DNA from: Mycolicibacterium stellerae
Lineage (GTDB): Bacteria > Actinomycetota > Actinomycetes > Mycobacteriales > Mycobacteriaceae
Reading direction: 5' to 3'
Length of the DNA stretch: 64,000 bases
Assembly (NCBI RefSeq): GCF_003719305.1
Contig: NZ_RARC01000012.1
Location: 1 to 64,000 of the forward strand
In this document: positions 24,543-32,649 of the stretch, one piece after another
Layout: each line of letters begins with the position of its first letter
How positions within the stretch are numbered: the stretch's first letter is position 1
Translations under genes and position numbers: made by a program
The notes under the pieces: model-generated
Seen by the model: the letters and a program-made list of their open reading frames with translations, nothing else
The model's database searches: none
What the model was told of the DNA's origin: nothing

Positions 24543-25357
24543 CAGTAGTCCTCCGGCGCACCGACCGACAGCACGATATCGAGCATCTCGGCGTGCACAC
24601 CGGGCGACCCGGCTAGCGCACCACGGGATCCGACGGTCCAGTCCTTACCTGACAGATCGGTGACAATCCCTCCCGCGGCCCGCACCAACGCGACGCCGGC
24701 CGCGTGGTCCCAGACGTGGCCGCCGAAGTTCATTGCGGCACCGAGCATTCCGGCCGCGGTGTAAGCCATGTCGAGGCCGATGGCACCATGCATCCGCATC
24801 CGTGAACACTCTCGGCTCAGCCGTTCGAGAATCGCGATCCGATAGCGGCCGGAGAAATACCCCCTGGAGTCGATATCGAAGGTGCTGGTGCCCACGACAC
24901 TGCCCGCCAGCGCAGTCTGCTGAAGTTGTGGCTGGGCAACACCATTGACGAACAGCGGTTTTCCGACGACAGCGGTGAAACGCTGACCGGTGAAGGGTAG
25001 CCACGTCAGACCGGCCACCGGCTCACCGTCACGCACGAGCGCCAGCAGAATGGCGGCCGTGGGCAGACCCGCCGCGTAGTTGATCGTTCCGTCGATCGGG
25101 TCGAGCACCCACACCAAAGGGGAGTCGATATCGGCGCCGCCGAACTCCTCGCCGTGCACCTCGATACCGGTGCGCGAAACGAGCGCGTCCACCACCTGAC
25201 GTTCGATCGCAAGATCGACCTCGGTGGCGAAATCGTTGCCCTTCTTCTGTACGGCCGAGTCGGCGCCGTGGCCGGACACGAATGGGCTGGCCGCCTCGTC
25301 GAGGATCGCGGCGGCCACGGAGACCAGTGCGTCGAGATCGGTCTCGTCCAGCGCCAT
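24542..25357 (-). CDS. impA: Inositol-monophosphatase-family phosphatase
   Basis: 271 residues. The metal-binding motifs are complete: GEEFGGAD, VLDPIDGTINYAAGLP and WDHAAGVALVRAAGG. The family includes inositol-1-phosphatase and the actinobacterial histidinol-phosphate phosphatase HisN. It lies inside the his operon between priA and hisF, as in M. tuberculosis and corynebacteria. A histidinol-phosphatase role would fill the one step missing from this operon, but inositol phosphate is equally possible from the sequence. The ATG follows GGAGAG by about 12 bp and the stop overlaps hisF by one base. Confidence 0.88.
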   Translation of the reverse strand: MALDETDLDALVSVAAAILDEAASPFVSGHGADSAVQKKGNDFATEVDLAIERQVVDALVSRTGIEVHGEEFGGADIDSPLVWVLDPIDGTINYAAGLPTAAILLALVRDGEPVAGLTWLPFTGQRFTAVVGKPLFVNGVAQPQLQQTALAGSVVGTSTFDIDSRGYFSGRYRIAILERLSRECSRMRMHGAIGLDMAYTAAGMLGAAMNFGGHVWDHAAGVALVRAAGGIVTDLSGKDWTVGSRGALAGSPGVHAEMLDIVLSVGAPEDY

Positions 25358-25363
25358 CAGGGG

Positions 25364-26110
25364 CTACTCTCCTACCGCTGCCAGCGCCTGCGGCAGGGTG
25401 AATCGTCCCGCGTACAAGGCTTTTCCGATGATCGCGCCCTCGATCCCACTGTCGGTGAGTGTGGCGATGGCGCGCAGGTCATCGAGGCTGGACACACCAC
25501 CCGATGCGATCACCGGCGCGTCGGTGCGTTCGGCAACGCTGGACAGCAGCGCGAGGTTGGGTCCGCCCAACGTGCCGTCCTTGGTGACATCTGTCACGAC
25601 GAACCGCGAACAGCCCTGCCTGTCAAGGCGTTCCAACACGGGCCACAGATCTCCCCCATCGGTCTCCCAGCCGCGGCCACGCAGCCGGAACCCGCCGCCG
25701 GGCAAGGACGGGTCGATCTTCACGTCGAGCCCGACCGCGACCTTGTCGCCATGCTCGCCGATCGCGCGGGCGCACCACTCGGGGTTCTCCAGCGCCGCGG
25801 TGCCGAGGTTGACCCTGGCGCAGCCGGTGGCGAGTGCGGCGGCGAGCGACTCCTCGTCGCGGATGCCCCCGGACAACTCCACGGCGACGTCAAGCTTGCC
25901 GACGACCTCGGCCAGCAGCTCGCGGTTCGACCCGCGACCGAACGCCGCGTCGAGGTCCACGAGATGGATCCACTCGGCGCCGTCGCGCTGCCAAGTCATG
26001 GCGGCGTCCAACGCAGATCCGTACTCGGTTTCGCTGCCTGCCTGGCCCTGCACGAGCCGCACCGCTTTACCGTCGACCACGTCGACGGCGGGCAAGAGAA
26101 TCAGTTGCAC
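25364..26110 (-). CDS. priA: Bifunctional HisA/TrpF isomerase PriA
   Basis: 248 residues, a TIM barrel. It isomerises ProFAR in histidine synthesis. In actinobacteria without trpF it also isomerises phosphoribosyl-anthranilate. The catalytic Asp10 (LLPAVDVVDG) and the second Asp in VVTDVTKDGTLGGPN are present. The GRGWETDGGD loop supplies the Arg and Trp that PriA uses to switch substrates. The GTG at 26110 was taken because it gives the normal length; the frame is open to 26215. It is 19 bp after hisH. Confidence 0.95.
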   Translation of the reverse strand: MQLILLPAVDVVDGKAVRLVQGQAGSETEYGSALDAAMTWQRDGAEWIHLVDLDAAFGRGSNRELLAEVVGKLDVAVELSGGIRDEESLAAALATGCARVNLGTAALENPEWCARAIGEHGDKVAVGLDVKIDPSLPGGGFRLRGRGWETDGGDLWPVLERLDRQGCSRFVVTDVTKDGTLGGPNLALLSSVAERTDAPVIASGGVSSLDDLRAIATLTDSGIEGAIIGKALYAGRFTLPQALAAVGE

Positions 26111-26129
26111 GGCGGTCAACCTAGCGTCC

Positions 26130-26750
26130 TCACAGGTCTGACACCCAATTGGCGAGCAACGTCGCGCCCGCATCACCGCTCTTCTCGGGGTGGAACTGGG
26201 TGGCCGCCAGTGCACCGTCCTCGACGGCAGCCAAGAACGGCACGTTGTGGGTTGCCCAGGTCAGCAACGCCGCGGGGTCGCCTTCCCATGCCTGTGCCGC
26301 GTATGAATGCACGAAATAGAACCGCGTGGCTGGGTCGAGGCCCCTGAACAAGGCGCTGCCTGCGGCGGCGTCGACGACGTTCCAACCCATGTGCGGGATC
26401 ACCGGCGCATCCAGCCGGACTACAGAGCCGGGCCACTGCCCGCAGCCCTGCGATTCGACGCCGAACTCCACGCCGCGCGCGAACAGGATCTGCATGCCGA
26501 CACACACCCCGAGCACCGGCATGCCTGCCGCAACCCGCTCGGCGATGATCTTGTCTCCACCGATTGCGCGCAGGCCGTTCATACAGGCCTCGTATGCACC
26601 GACACCGGGCACCACCAACCCGTCGGCGCGAGCGGCCGCATCGGCGTCGGCGGTCACTTCGACCTCGGCACCGACCCGCTCAAGCGCGCGCTGCGCCGAC
26701 CGTAGGTTGCCCGAGCCGTAGTCGAGCACTACGACGGATTTTGTTGTCAC
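26130..26750 (-). CDS. hisH: Imidazole glycerol phosphate synthase glutamine amidotransferase
   Basis: 206 residues, a class I glutaminase that feeds ammonia to HisF. The nucleophile is Cys83 in GVCVGMQILF, and the partner His and Glu are in QFHPEKSG near 190. PGVGAYEACM is the usual early motif. The GTG start overlaps the hisB stop by GTGA. It is separated from hisF by priA and impA, the common actinobacterial order. Confidence 0.95.
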   Translation of the reverse strand: MTTKSVVVLDYGSGNLRSAQRALERVGAEVEVTADADAAARADGLVVPGVGAYEACMNGLRAIGGDKIIAERVAAGMPVLGVCVGMQILFARGVEFGVESQGCGQWPGSVVRLDAPVIPHMGWNVVDAAAGSALFRGLDPATRFYFVHSYAAQAWEGDPAALLTWATHNVPFLAAVEDGALAATQFHPEKSGDAGATLLANWVSDL

Positions 26751-27361
26751 AGGCTGCCTTTGGTGGACGGCACACCCGTCACCCTCGGATCGAACTCGAC
26801 CGCTTGGCGCAACGCCCGGGCGACAGCCTTGTACTGGGCCTCGGTGATGTGATGCGGATCGCGCCCGTAGAGCGTTCGCACGTGCAGCGCGATGCGCGCG
26901 TTGTTTGCAATGGTCTCGAACACGTGGCGGTTGATCACGGTGTGATACGGCACCTCGGAGCCGGCGATCGTGCTGTGCAGCATGTGCTCGGGCTCGCCGC
27001 TGTGCACGCAGTACGGCCGACCCGACACATCGACCGCCGCGTGCGCGAGCGTCTCGTCCATCGGGATGAAAGCGTCGCCGAATCGCCGGATGCCCTTCTT
27101 GTCGCCGAGCGCCTCGCGCAGCGCCTGGCCCAGCACGATCGCGGTGTCCTCGATCGTGTGGTGTCCTTCGATCTCCACGTCGCCCTTGGCGTCGACGGTG
27201 AGGTCAAAGCTGGCGTGGCTGCCCAGCGAGGTGAGCATGTGGTCATAGAAGGGGACGCCGGTGGAGATGTTCACAGCTCCGGTGCCGTCGAGGTCGAGTT
27301 CGACGACGATGTCGGATTCCTTCGTCTTGCGTTCGACGCGGGCGCGACGGTTGGTGGTCAC
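26747..27361 (-). CDS. hisB: Imidazoleglycerol-phosphate dehydratase
   Basis: 204 residues, a monofunctional dehydratase without the phosphatase domain found in E. coli HisB. It converts IGP to imidazole-acetol phosphate at a di-manganese site. Internally repeated metal motifs are visible: PFYDHML and EGHHTIEDT in the first half, HMLHS and DPHHITEAQYKA in the second. The GTG start overlaps the hisC stop by GTGA. Confidence 0.95.
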   Translation of the reverse strand: MTTNRRARVERKTKESDIVVELDLDGTGAVNISTGVPFYDHMLTSLGSHASFDLTVDAKGDVEIEGHHTIEDTAIVLGQALREALGDKKGIRRFGDAFIPMDETLAHAAVDVSGRPYCVHSGEPEHMLHSTIAGSEVPYHTVINRHVFETIANNARIALHVRTLYGRDPHHITEAQYKAVARALRQAVEFDPRVTGVPSTKGSL

Positions 27362-28494
27362 TGTGCTCCTATTCGTGCGCTGGCTTCCAGCAGCGCGTCG
27401 TTCTCGTCGGCCAGGCCGATGGTGGCGCGCAGATATCCGGGGATTCCGACGTCGCGGATGAGGATGCCGGCGTCGAGGTAGCGCTGCCAGGTGGCCGGTG
27501 CGTCGGCGAACTCGCCGAACAGTACGAAGTTCGCATCGCTGGGAATGACGCGAAAGCCCATGTCCGTCAACGCACCTGTCACGCGATTGCGCTCCGCGAT
27601 GAGAGTCGCGACGCTACCAAGGGTGTCGTCGGCATGCCGCAGTGCTGCACGTGCGGCGGCCTGGGTGACCGACGACAGGTGGTACGGCAACCGCACCAGC
27701 AGCATGGCGTCGATCACCGCGGGAGCGGCGATCAGGTATCCGAGCCGACCGCCTGCGAACGCGAACGCCTTGCTCATGGTGCGGGTCACCACCAGCTTCG
27801 TCGGGAATTCGGCGACAAGATGGACCGCGCTCGGCTGTGACGAGAACTCGCCGTAGGCCTCATCGAGGATCAGGATGCCGGTGGTCATCGCTTCAAGAAG
27901 CCGACGCAGTTCTTCCAGCGAAACACTCTGGCCCGACGGGTTGTTCGGGCTCGCGACGAACACGATGTCGGGGTTGTGCTCCTTTATGGCGTGCACCGCC
28001 ACTTCGGCGTCGAGGCTGAAGTCGTCGGCGCGGCTGGCCACCAGCCACTCGGTCTGTGTGCCGTCGGAGATGATCGGGTGCATCGAATACGACGGCACGA
28101 ATCCGATCGCGCTGCGTCCCGGTCCACCGAACGCCTGCAGCAGCTGCTGCAGGATCTCATTGGAACCGTTGGCGGCCCAAAGGTTCTCGACGCCGACGTC
28201 AACGCCGGTCTGCACCGACAGGTAGGTCGCCAGGTCGGTGCGCAGCGCAACCGCATCTCGGTCGGGATAACGGTGCAGATCGCCTGCCGCTGCGCGGACC
28301 GAGCTCGTGACGTCGTCGATCAGGGCCTGCGTCGGCGGATGCGGGTTCTCGTTGGTGTTGAGCCGCACGGGCACCGCGAGTTGCGGCGCGCCGTATGGCG
28401 ATTTGCCGCGTAGGTCCTCGCGCAGCGGCAGATCGGCCAGTGATACCGATTGACCGGGCGGCCCTGCTGTCTGTTCTTCGCGCAAGCGGCTCAT
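27358..28494 (-). CDS. hisC: Histidinol-phosphate aminotransferase
   Basis: 378 residues, a fold-type I PLP aminotransferase that passes the amino group of glutamate to imidazole-acetol phosphate. The motifs are VRLNTNENPHPP at the start, HRYPD, ANGSNEILQQ, ASPNNPSG, DEAYGEF, and the PLP lysine in TRTMSKAFAFAGGRLGY. The ATG shares one base with the hisD stop (TGATG). The frame runs on upstream inside hisD, which is not used. Confidence 0.96.
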   Translation of the reverse strand: MSRLREEQTAGPPGQSVSLADLPLREDLRGKSPYGAPQLAVPVRLNTNENPHPPTQALIDDVTSSVRAAAGDLHRYPDRDAVALRTDLATYLSVQTGVDVGVENLWAANGSNEILQQLLQAFGGPGRSAIGFVPSYSMHPIISDGTQTEWLVASRADDFSLDAEVAVHAIKEHNPDIVFVASPNNPSGQSVSLEELRRLLEAMTTGILILDEAYGEFSSQPSAVHLVAEFPTKLVVTRTMSKAFAFAGGRLGYLIAAPAVIDAMLLVRLPYHLSSVTQAAARAALRHADDTLGSVATLIAERNRVTGALTDMGFRVIPSDANFVLFGEFADAPATWQRYLDAGILIRDVGIPGYLRATIGLADENDALLEASARIGAQ

Positions 28495-29813
28495 CACTCC
28501 TCGAACCTCCGCCGCACCGCCTCGCCGTGAGACGGCAGGTTCTCGGCCTCGGCGAGGGTGATCACGTAGCCGGACACGTCTTTCAGCGCCGCCTCGTCGT
28601 AGTCGATGACGTGAATGCCGCGAAGGAACGTCTGCACCGACAGGCCGCTGGAGTGCCGCGCACAACCCGCCGTCGGCAACACATGGTTGGAGCCCGCGCA
28701 GTAGTCGCCGAGACTGACCGGTGAGTAGGCTCCGACGAAAATTGCTCCGGCCGAACGGATTCGGCCGGACACATCGCGTGCATCAGCGGTCTGGATCTCG
28801 AGGTGCTCGGCTGCGTAGGCGTTCACGGTCTTGATGCCTGCATCGATGTCGTCGACGAGCACGATCGCCGACTGCCGCCCCGACAGCGCGGCGGAGACGC
28901 GTTCTCGGTGCACGGTGGTGTCCAGCTGGATGGCGAGTTCACGGTCGGTGGCGTCGGCCAGCGAGGTGCTCGGCGTGACCAGCACGCTGGCGGCCATCTC
29001 GTCGTGTTCGGCCTGGCTGATGAGGTCGGCCGCGACGTGGACCGGATCGGCGGTGTGGTCGGCCAAAATCGCGATCTCCGTTGGGCCGGCCTCGGCGTCG
29101 ATGCCGATCTGTGAGCGGCAGATCCGCTTGGCGGCGGTGACGTAGATGTTGCCCGGCCCGGTGACCATGTCGACAGGAGCCAATTCCGCTCCGTCGGTGT
29201 CGGTTCCGCCGTAGGCCATGAGTGCGACGGCTTGAGCGCCACCGACGGCCCACACCTCGTCGACGCCGAGCAGGTGTGCGGCCGCCAGAATGGTGGGATG
29301 CGGCAGGCCGTCGAACTGCGCCTGCGGCGGGCTGGCAATCACCAGCGAGTCCACGCCCGCGAGCTGGGCGGGTACGACGTTCATCACGACGCTGGACGGG
29401 TAGACGGCGTTGCCGCCGGGCACATACAGGCCCACGCGCTCGACCGGCACCCAGCGCTCCGTCACCGTTGCGCCGGGCGCCAGCGTGGTCGTGGTGTCGG
29501 TGCGCCGCTGGTCTGCGTGCACAGCGTGGGTCCGCTCGATCGCCACCTCGAGGGCCCTGCGGACATCGGACGGGAGCCGATCGAGCGCGCTCTGCAGTTC
29601 AGCCGCGGACACCCGCACCTGTGCGGGGCGCACGCCGTCGAACGACTGGCCGAACTCCAGGGCTGCCTCAGCACCGCGCGCCGCCACGGCATCGACAATC
29701 GGCCGCACCTTGGGCACCACCGCATCGACATCCACGCCACCGCGCGGCAGCGCAGATCTCAACCGGGCCGCCGACAGATCGGCGCCGCGCAAATCGATGC
29801 GGGCCATGTTCAT
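28494..29813 (-). CDS. hisD: Histidinol dehydrogenase
   Basis: 439 residues. It oxidises histidinol to histidine with two NAD, in the last two steps of the pathway. Seen are the NAD/signature stretch VERVGLYVPGGNAVYPSSV, VTGPGNIYVTAAKR, the Zn ligands in LISQAEHDE, and the catalytic region AGSNHVLPTAG. It is the first gene of hisD-C-B-H-priA-impA-F-I. ATG 29813 lies 6 bp after a -10 GACAAT, so the transcript start falls on the start codon, and no ribosome site is present. The other possible start is the ATG two codons downstream. Confidence 0.95.
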   Translation of the reverse strand: MNMARIDLRGADLSAARLRSALPRGGVDVDAVVPKVRPIVDAVAARGAEAALEFGQSFDGVRPAQVRVSAAELQSALDRLPSDVRRALEVAIERTHAVHADQRRTDTTTTLAPGATVTERWVPVERVGLYVPGGNAVYPSSVVMNVVPAQLAGVDSLVIASPPQAQFDGLPHPTILAAAHLLGVDEVWAVGGAQAVALMAYGGTDTDGAELAPVDMVTGPGNIYVTAAKRICRSQIGIDAEAGPTEIAILADHTADPVHVAADLISQAEHDEMAASVLVTPSTSLADATDRELAIQLDTTVHRERVSAALSGRQSAIVLVDDIDAGIKTVNAYAAEHLEIQTADARDVSGRIRSAGAIFVGAYSPVSLGDYCAGSNHVLPTAGCARHSSGLSVQTFLRGIHVIDYDEAALKDVSGYVITLAEAENLPSHGEAVRRRFEE

Positions 29814-29819
29814 GCGCCC

Positions 29820-29825
29820 ATTGTC
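29820..29825 (-). promoter_or_regulatory. hisD: hisD promoter -10 (GACAAT), leaderless geometry
   Basis: Minus-strand GACAAT is followed by 6 bp and then the hisD ATG, so the expected start point coincides with the A of ATG. The 81-bp gap to the next gene upstream gives room for a -35, but none is obvious. Confidence 0.5.
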
Positions 29826-29894
29826 CCAGAACAGGCCAAATCGTTATCGCCGCAGGCAGCCCGCGCCGTTTCCCCGGTCAGGTGAGGCGGACGC

Positions 29895-30392
29895 TCACTT
29901 GCAGAGTTCGGTGATCTTGGCGTTGGCCGCGTCTGCTTCCTTCAGCCGTGCGGCCTGCGCGGGGTCGGAGTTCGGGATGCCCGAAGTCGACCGGGCTCCG
30001 ATGTCCATCAGGTTGTTGGCGAACTTGCGGACGGCGTCGGCCAGCTCAGGGGGCGTCCCTGGCTGAAGCCGCGCGAGCAGATACTGCCCGCCGTCGTAGA
30101 GGGCAAGGCGGGCATTGGCGGCCACGGCCATGGCACCGGCGATGTCCTCCGAGCCGCCGGGAGGCTGCAGGTTCGTGTTGATCTGAACGCCGTTGCGGAT
30201 GACGTTGAACGACTCGCAGATGCTGCCCTTGGGATCGTCGGTCGTCGTGCCGGTGAAGACCTGCCCTTCCGTGGATGGTTCTGATGGCTGCTTCATCAGT
30301 GCCCAGACGGCAAGACCGGTGGCGACGAGCGCGACCACCAGCGCCACGACAGAAACGATAAAACCTCTCGAAGACCCCGTTGGCTCAGACAT
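29895..30392 (-). CDS. Single-pass membrane-anchored protein, unknown function
   Basis: 165 residues. A short Ser/Gly-rich cytosolic start is followed by one membrane helix (about residues 11-33, FIVSVVALVVALVATGLAVW). A Pro/Ser/Thr-rich linker and an exported domain with two cysteines come next, one in GSICESFNVIRNG and one in the C-terminal ITELCK, possibly a disulfide. This layout is common among mycobacterial cell-envelope proteins, including Mce-associated proteins, but I do not recognise the family. ATG 30392 was chosen over the open extension to 30467 because the helix then sits near the N-terminus. It lies upstream of hisD and divergent from the Ddn-like gene. Confidence 0.7.
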   Translation of the reverse strand: MSEPTGSSRGFIVSVVALVVALVATGLAVWALMKQPSEPSTEGQVFTGTTTDDPKGSICESFNVIRNGVQINTNLQPPGGSEDIAGAMAVAANARLALYDGGQYLLARLQPGTPPELADAVRKFANNLMDIGARSTSGIPNSDPAQAARLKEADAANAKITELCK

Positions 30393-30507
30393 GCGGCTGA
30401 TCGTACGGCGCATCACCCTCTGCCAGCGAACTTTGCCTGCACGAGTCGCCAACAATTCGGGCCGCACCCCTTCGAAGACGGTGCCTCAGTTGCGTAATGT
30501 CCACGGC

Positions 30508-30918
30508 ATGTCTGCAAAGGATCACCCCAACAATGCGCCGGGCGTGCCGATGATCTATCCGCCCACGTTCGAGCGTCTGCAGATCAAATACATGAACCCC
30601 CTGGTCAAGAGGCTCGCGCGGCTGATGCCCGGGGTTGCCAAGGTCAGGCACCGCGGTCGCAAGTCCGGCAAAACCTATGAAACGGTCGTCACACCTTTCC
30701 GCAAGGGCAATGTCCTCGCCATCGCATTGGGGCACGGCAAGACGGATTGGGTCAAGAACGTGCTGGCCGCCAACGAGGCCGACGTGCTCTTCGGCAAACG
30801 CACAGTCCACATCGTCAACCCACGGATCGTGCCCGCCGGTGGCGACGCCTACGGTCTGCCGTACATGGCCCGAGTCCAGGCCCGGAAAATGGGAGTGCTC
30901 GTCGCCGATATCGCGTGA
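30508..30918 (+). CDS. Ddn-family (DUF385) deazaflavin-dependent oxidoreductase, Rv1598c-type
   Basis: 136 residues. Proteins of this family bind coenzyme F420 in a split beta-barrel; Ddn of M. tuberculosis is the known member. The family core is seen: VAKVRHRGRKSGKTYETVVT, then GNVLAIALGHGKTDWVKNV and GLPYMARVQARKMG. The substrate is unknown. ATG 30508 is 7 bp after TAATGT, a good -10, with no ribosome site, so a leaderless transcript is likely. The frame is open upstream to 30193 over the divergent gene and is not used. Confidence 0.82.
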   Translation: MSAKDHPNNAPGVPMIYPPTFERLQIKYMNPLVKRLARLMPGVAKVRHRGRKSGKTYETVVTPFRKGNVLAIALGHGKTDWVKNVLAANEADVLFGKRTVHIVNPRIVPAGGDAYGLPYMARVQARKMGVLVADIA

Positions 30919-30930
30919 CACACTGTCGCG

Positions 30931-31569
30931 ATGACATGGCAAGTCTGGCTGGCGTTCTTCGGTGCTGCTATCGCGATCGCCGTCTCCCCTGGCGCGGGCG
31001 CTGTCCAGTCGATGGCGACCGGCCTGACCCATGGTGTGCGGCGCGGATATTGGAGCATCCTCGGGCTTGAAGTCGGCCTCATGCTGCAACTCGCGCTGGT
31101 GGCGGCCGGGCTCGGCGCCGTCGTCGCGAACTCGGTCCTCGCCTTCAACATCATCAAGTGGATCGGTGTGGCCTACCTGGTCTATCTCGCCGTGCGGCAA
31201 TGGCGAACCGCCACAGTCGATCTGCGCGAGCAAATTGGCAAGGCGATGGATGGCGGCAGGCTGTCGCTCGTGGTTCGCGGATTCCTCGTCAACGCGACCA
31301 ACCCCAAGGGTTTGGTGTTCTTCCTCGCGGTGCTCCCGCAGTTCGTCGTGCCGACTGCACCGCTGTGGCCGCAGTACTTGGCGATCGGCGTGACGATGGT
31401 CGCCGTCGACCTCGTGGTGATGGGCCTCTACACGGCCCTGTCCGTCCGACTGCTCAAATGGATGCACACGCCGCGCAAGCAAACGGTCGTCAACCGCGTG
31501 TTCTCGGGCTTGTTCGCCACGGCCGCGGTGGTGTTGTCGCTGGTCCGACGCGGTCCGGCTACCGCGTAA
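30931..31569 (+). CDS. LysE/RhtB-type amino acid exporter
   Basis: 212 residues with five to six membrane helices. The family hallmark AIAVSPGAGAVQSMATGLTHG is at the N-terminus, and the mid-protein NATNPKGLVFFLAVLPQFV motif is typical of RhtB. It would export an amino acid or similar small molecule by proton antiport; the substrate cannot be read. It begins 12 bp after the Ddn-like gene and the two are probably co-transcribed. Its 3' end overlaps the convergent alcohol dehydrogenase by 11 bp. Confidence 0.85.
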   Translation: MTWQVWLAFFGAAIAIAVSPGAGAVQSMATGLTHGVRRGYWSILGLEVGLMLQLALVAAGLGAVVANSVLAFNIIKWIGVAYLVYLAVRQWRTATVDLREQIGKAMDGGRLSLVVRGFLVNATNPKGLVFFLAVLPQFVVPTAPLWPQYLAIGVTMVAVDLVVMGLYTALSVRLLKWMHTPRKQTVVNRVFSGLFATAAVVLSLVRRGPATA

Positions 31570-32584
31570 ACACCGTCTTCTGAGTCATCGTCGGCCACAC
31601 CGACGGCGCGTCATCCCAGGGCACGACCCGATCAACCGCGGGCGCCAAATCACAGGCCGTCGCAAGCAATTCGAGAATCTCTGGGATCACCGCCCGCGCA
31701 TTGACCCTGCCGGTCACGAAGCGGACGCCGCGGGTGTACATCGGCAGCAGCGGCATCTCCACCCCGCCCTGGTAATAGATGCCGGTGTCGGTGCAGACAC
31801 CGTCCGGCCACGTCGCCCGCAGCGTGGAGGTGAGCACCGACGGGTCCGCCGACGTGTGCACCGTGACTGGATACGGATCCCATGACCTGTCCGGCTTCGG
31901 CCGCTCGTGCACACGGGCCCCGAGCTTCTCCGCCATCGCGAGCCGCCGCTGGTCGGTATCGACGTAGTCGACCTGTGCGCCGTATGCCAACCCGAACGCC
32001 GCGGCGTACAACCCGATCGACCGCCTGCCGACCACGAGCACACGTCGGTCGACCTCGTCGAGCGCGGCCAGTTCGGCGCGGTAGGGACCGATCGCGCGCC
32101 AGCCGTCGGGGATGTTGTCCGACAGCGAGGCGATCGCCACCGGGTCGACGCCCTCGGGGACAGGCAGCAGCATCGCATCGGCGAACGGCACCGTCACGAG
32201 ATCGGCCATGAAGCCGCCGCCGTCCAGACCGGCCAGCGGCGCCATGCCGTACATCGCCATCAACGGCAGCGCCGCGCACGAGCCGGTCACACCACGACGG
32301 CACGCGTTGCACTCCCCGCAGTTGATCTGAAACGGCACGACGACGCGGTCGCCCACGCGCACATTCGTGACTTCGTCACCGACGGCGACAACCTCGGCGA
32401 GACCCTCATGTCCGACGGCGTGTCCGGGCGGCATGGGCAACACACCCTCCGCGACGGCGACGTCGAGGTCGCAACAGGCCACCATCACGGGCCGCACCAG
32501 CGCCTGCTTGGCATCGGATATCTGCGGGTCGGGAGCCGCACGCCAGGCGTACCGCCCGGCCTGCTCGAAAACCAGCTGTTGCAT
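31559..32584 (-). CDS. Zinc-dependent alcohol dehydrogenase (MDR family)
   Basis: 341 residues. GHE at 58-60 lies in the catalytic zinc site, and the structural zinc cysteines are 89, 92, 95 and 103 (CGECNACRRGVTGSC). The coenzyme domain follows, but its glycine motif reads VVGRRSIGLYAA where I would expect a longer Gly-rich turn (VVGGGARSIG in relatives as I recall), so cofactor binding may be altered. The substrate is unknown. It is divergent from a TetR gene across a 65-bp gap with a strong dyad, so repression by that protein is likely. Confidence 0.85.
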   Translation of the reverse strand: MQQLVFEQAGRYAWRAAPDPQISDAKQALVRPVMVACCDLDVAVAEGVLPMPPGHAVGHEGLAEVVAVGDEVTNVRVGDRVVVPFQINCGECNACRRGVTGSCAALPLMAMYGMAPLAGLDGGGFMADLVTVPFADAMLLPVPEGVDPVAIASLSDNIPDGWRAIGPYRAELAALDEVDRRVLVVGRRSIGLYAAAFGLAYGAQVDYVDTDQRRLAMAEKLGARVHERPKPDRSWDPYPVTVHTSADPSVLTSTLRATWPDGVCTDTGIYYQGGVEMPLLPMYTRGVRFVTGRVNARAVIPEILELLATACDLAPAVDRVVPWDDAPSVWPTMTQKTVFTR

Positions 32585-32604
32585 CCCGACGGCCCTTCTT
32601 TAGT

Positions 32605-32630
32605 GGTCGTTCAAATATTCTTGAGCGACC
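32605..32630. promoter_or_regulatory. Operator dyad between alcohol dehydrogenase and tetR
   Basis: GGTCGTTCAA (32605-32614) and TTGAGCGACC (32621-32630) form an inverted repeat with 9 of 10 matching pairs and a 6-bp centre. It is midway between the divergent starts and just upstream of the tetR -10 TATTGT (32638-32643), which is 6 bp from the tetR GTG. The position and size suit a TetR dimer site of the LmrA/YxaF class. Confidence 0.7.
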
Positions 32631-32649
32631 GTTCTAGTATTGTCAAGGG

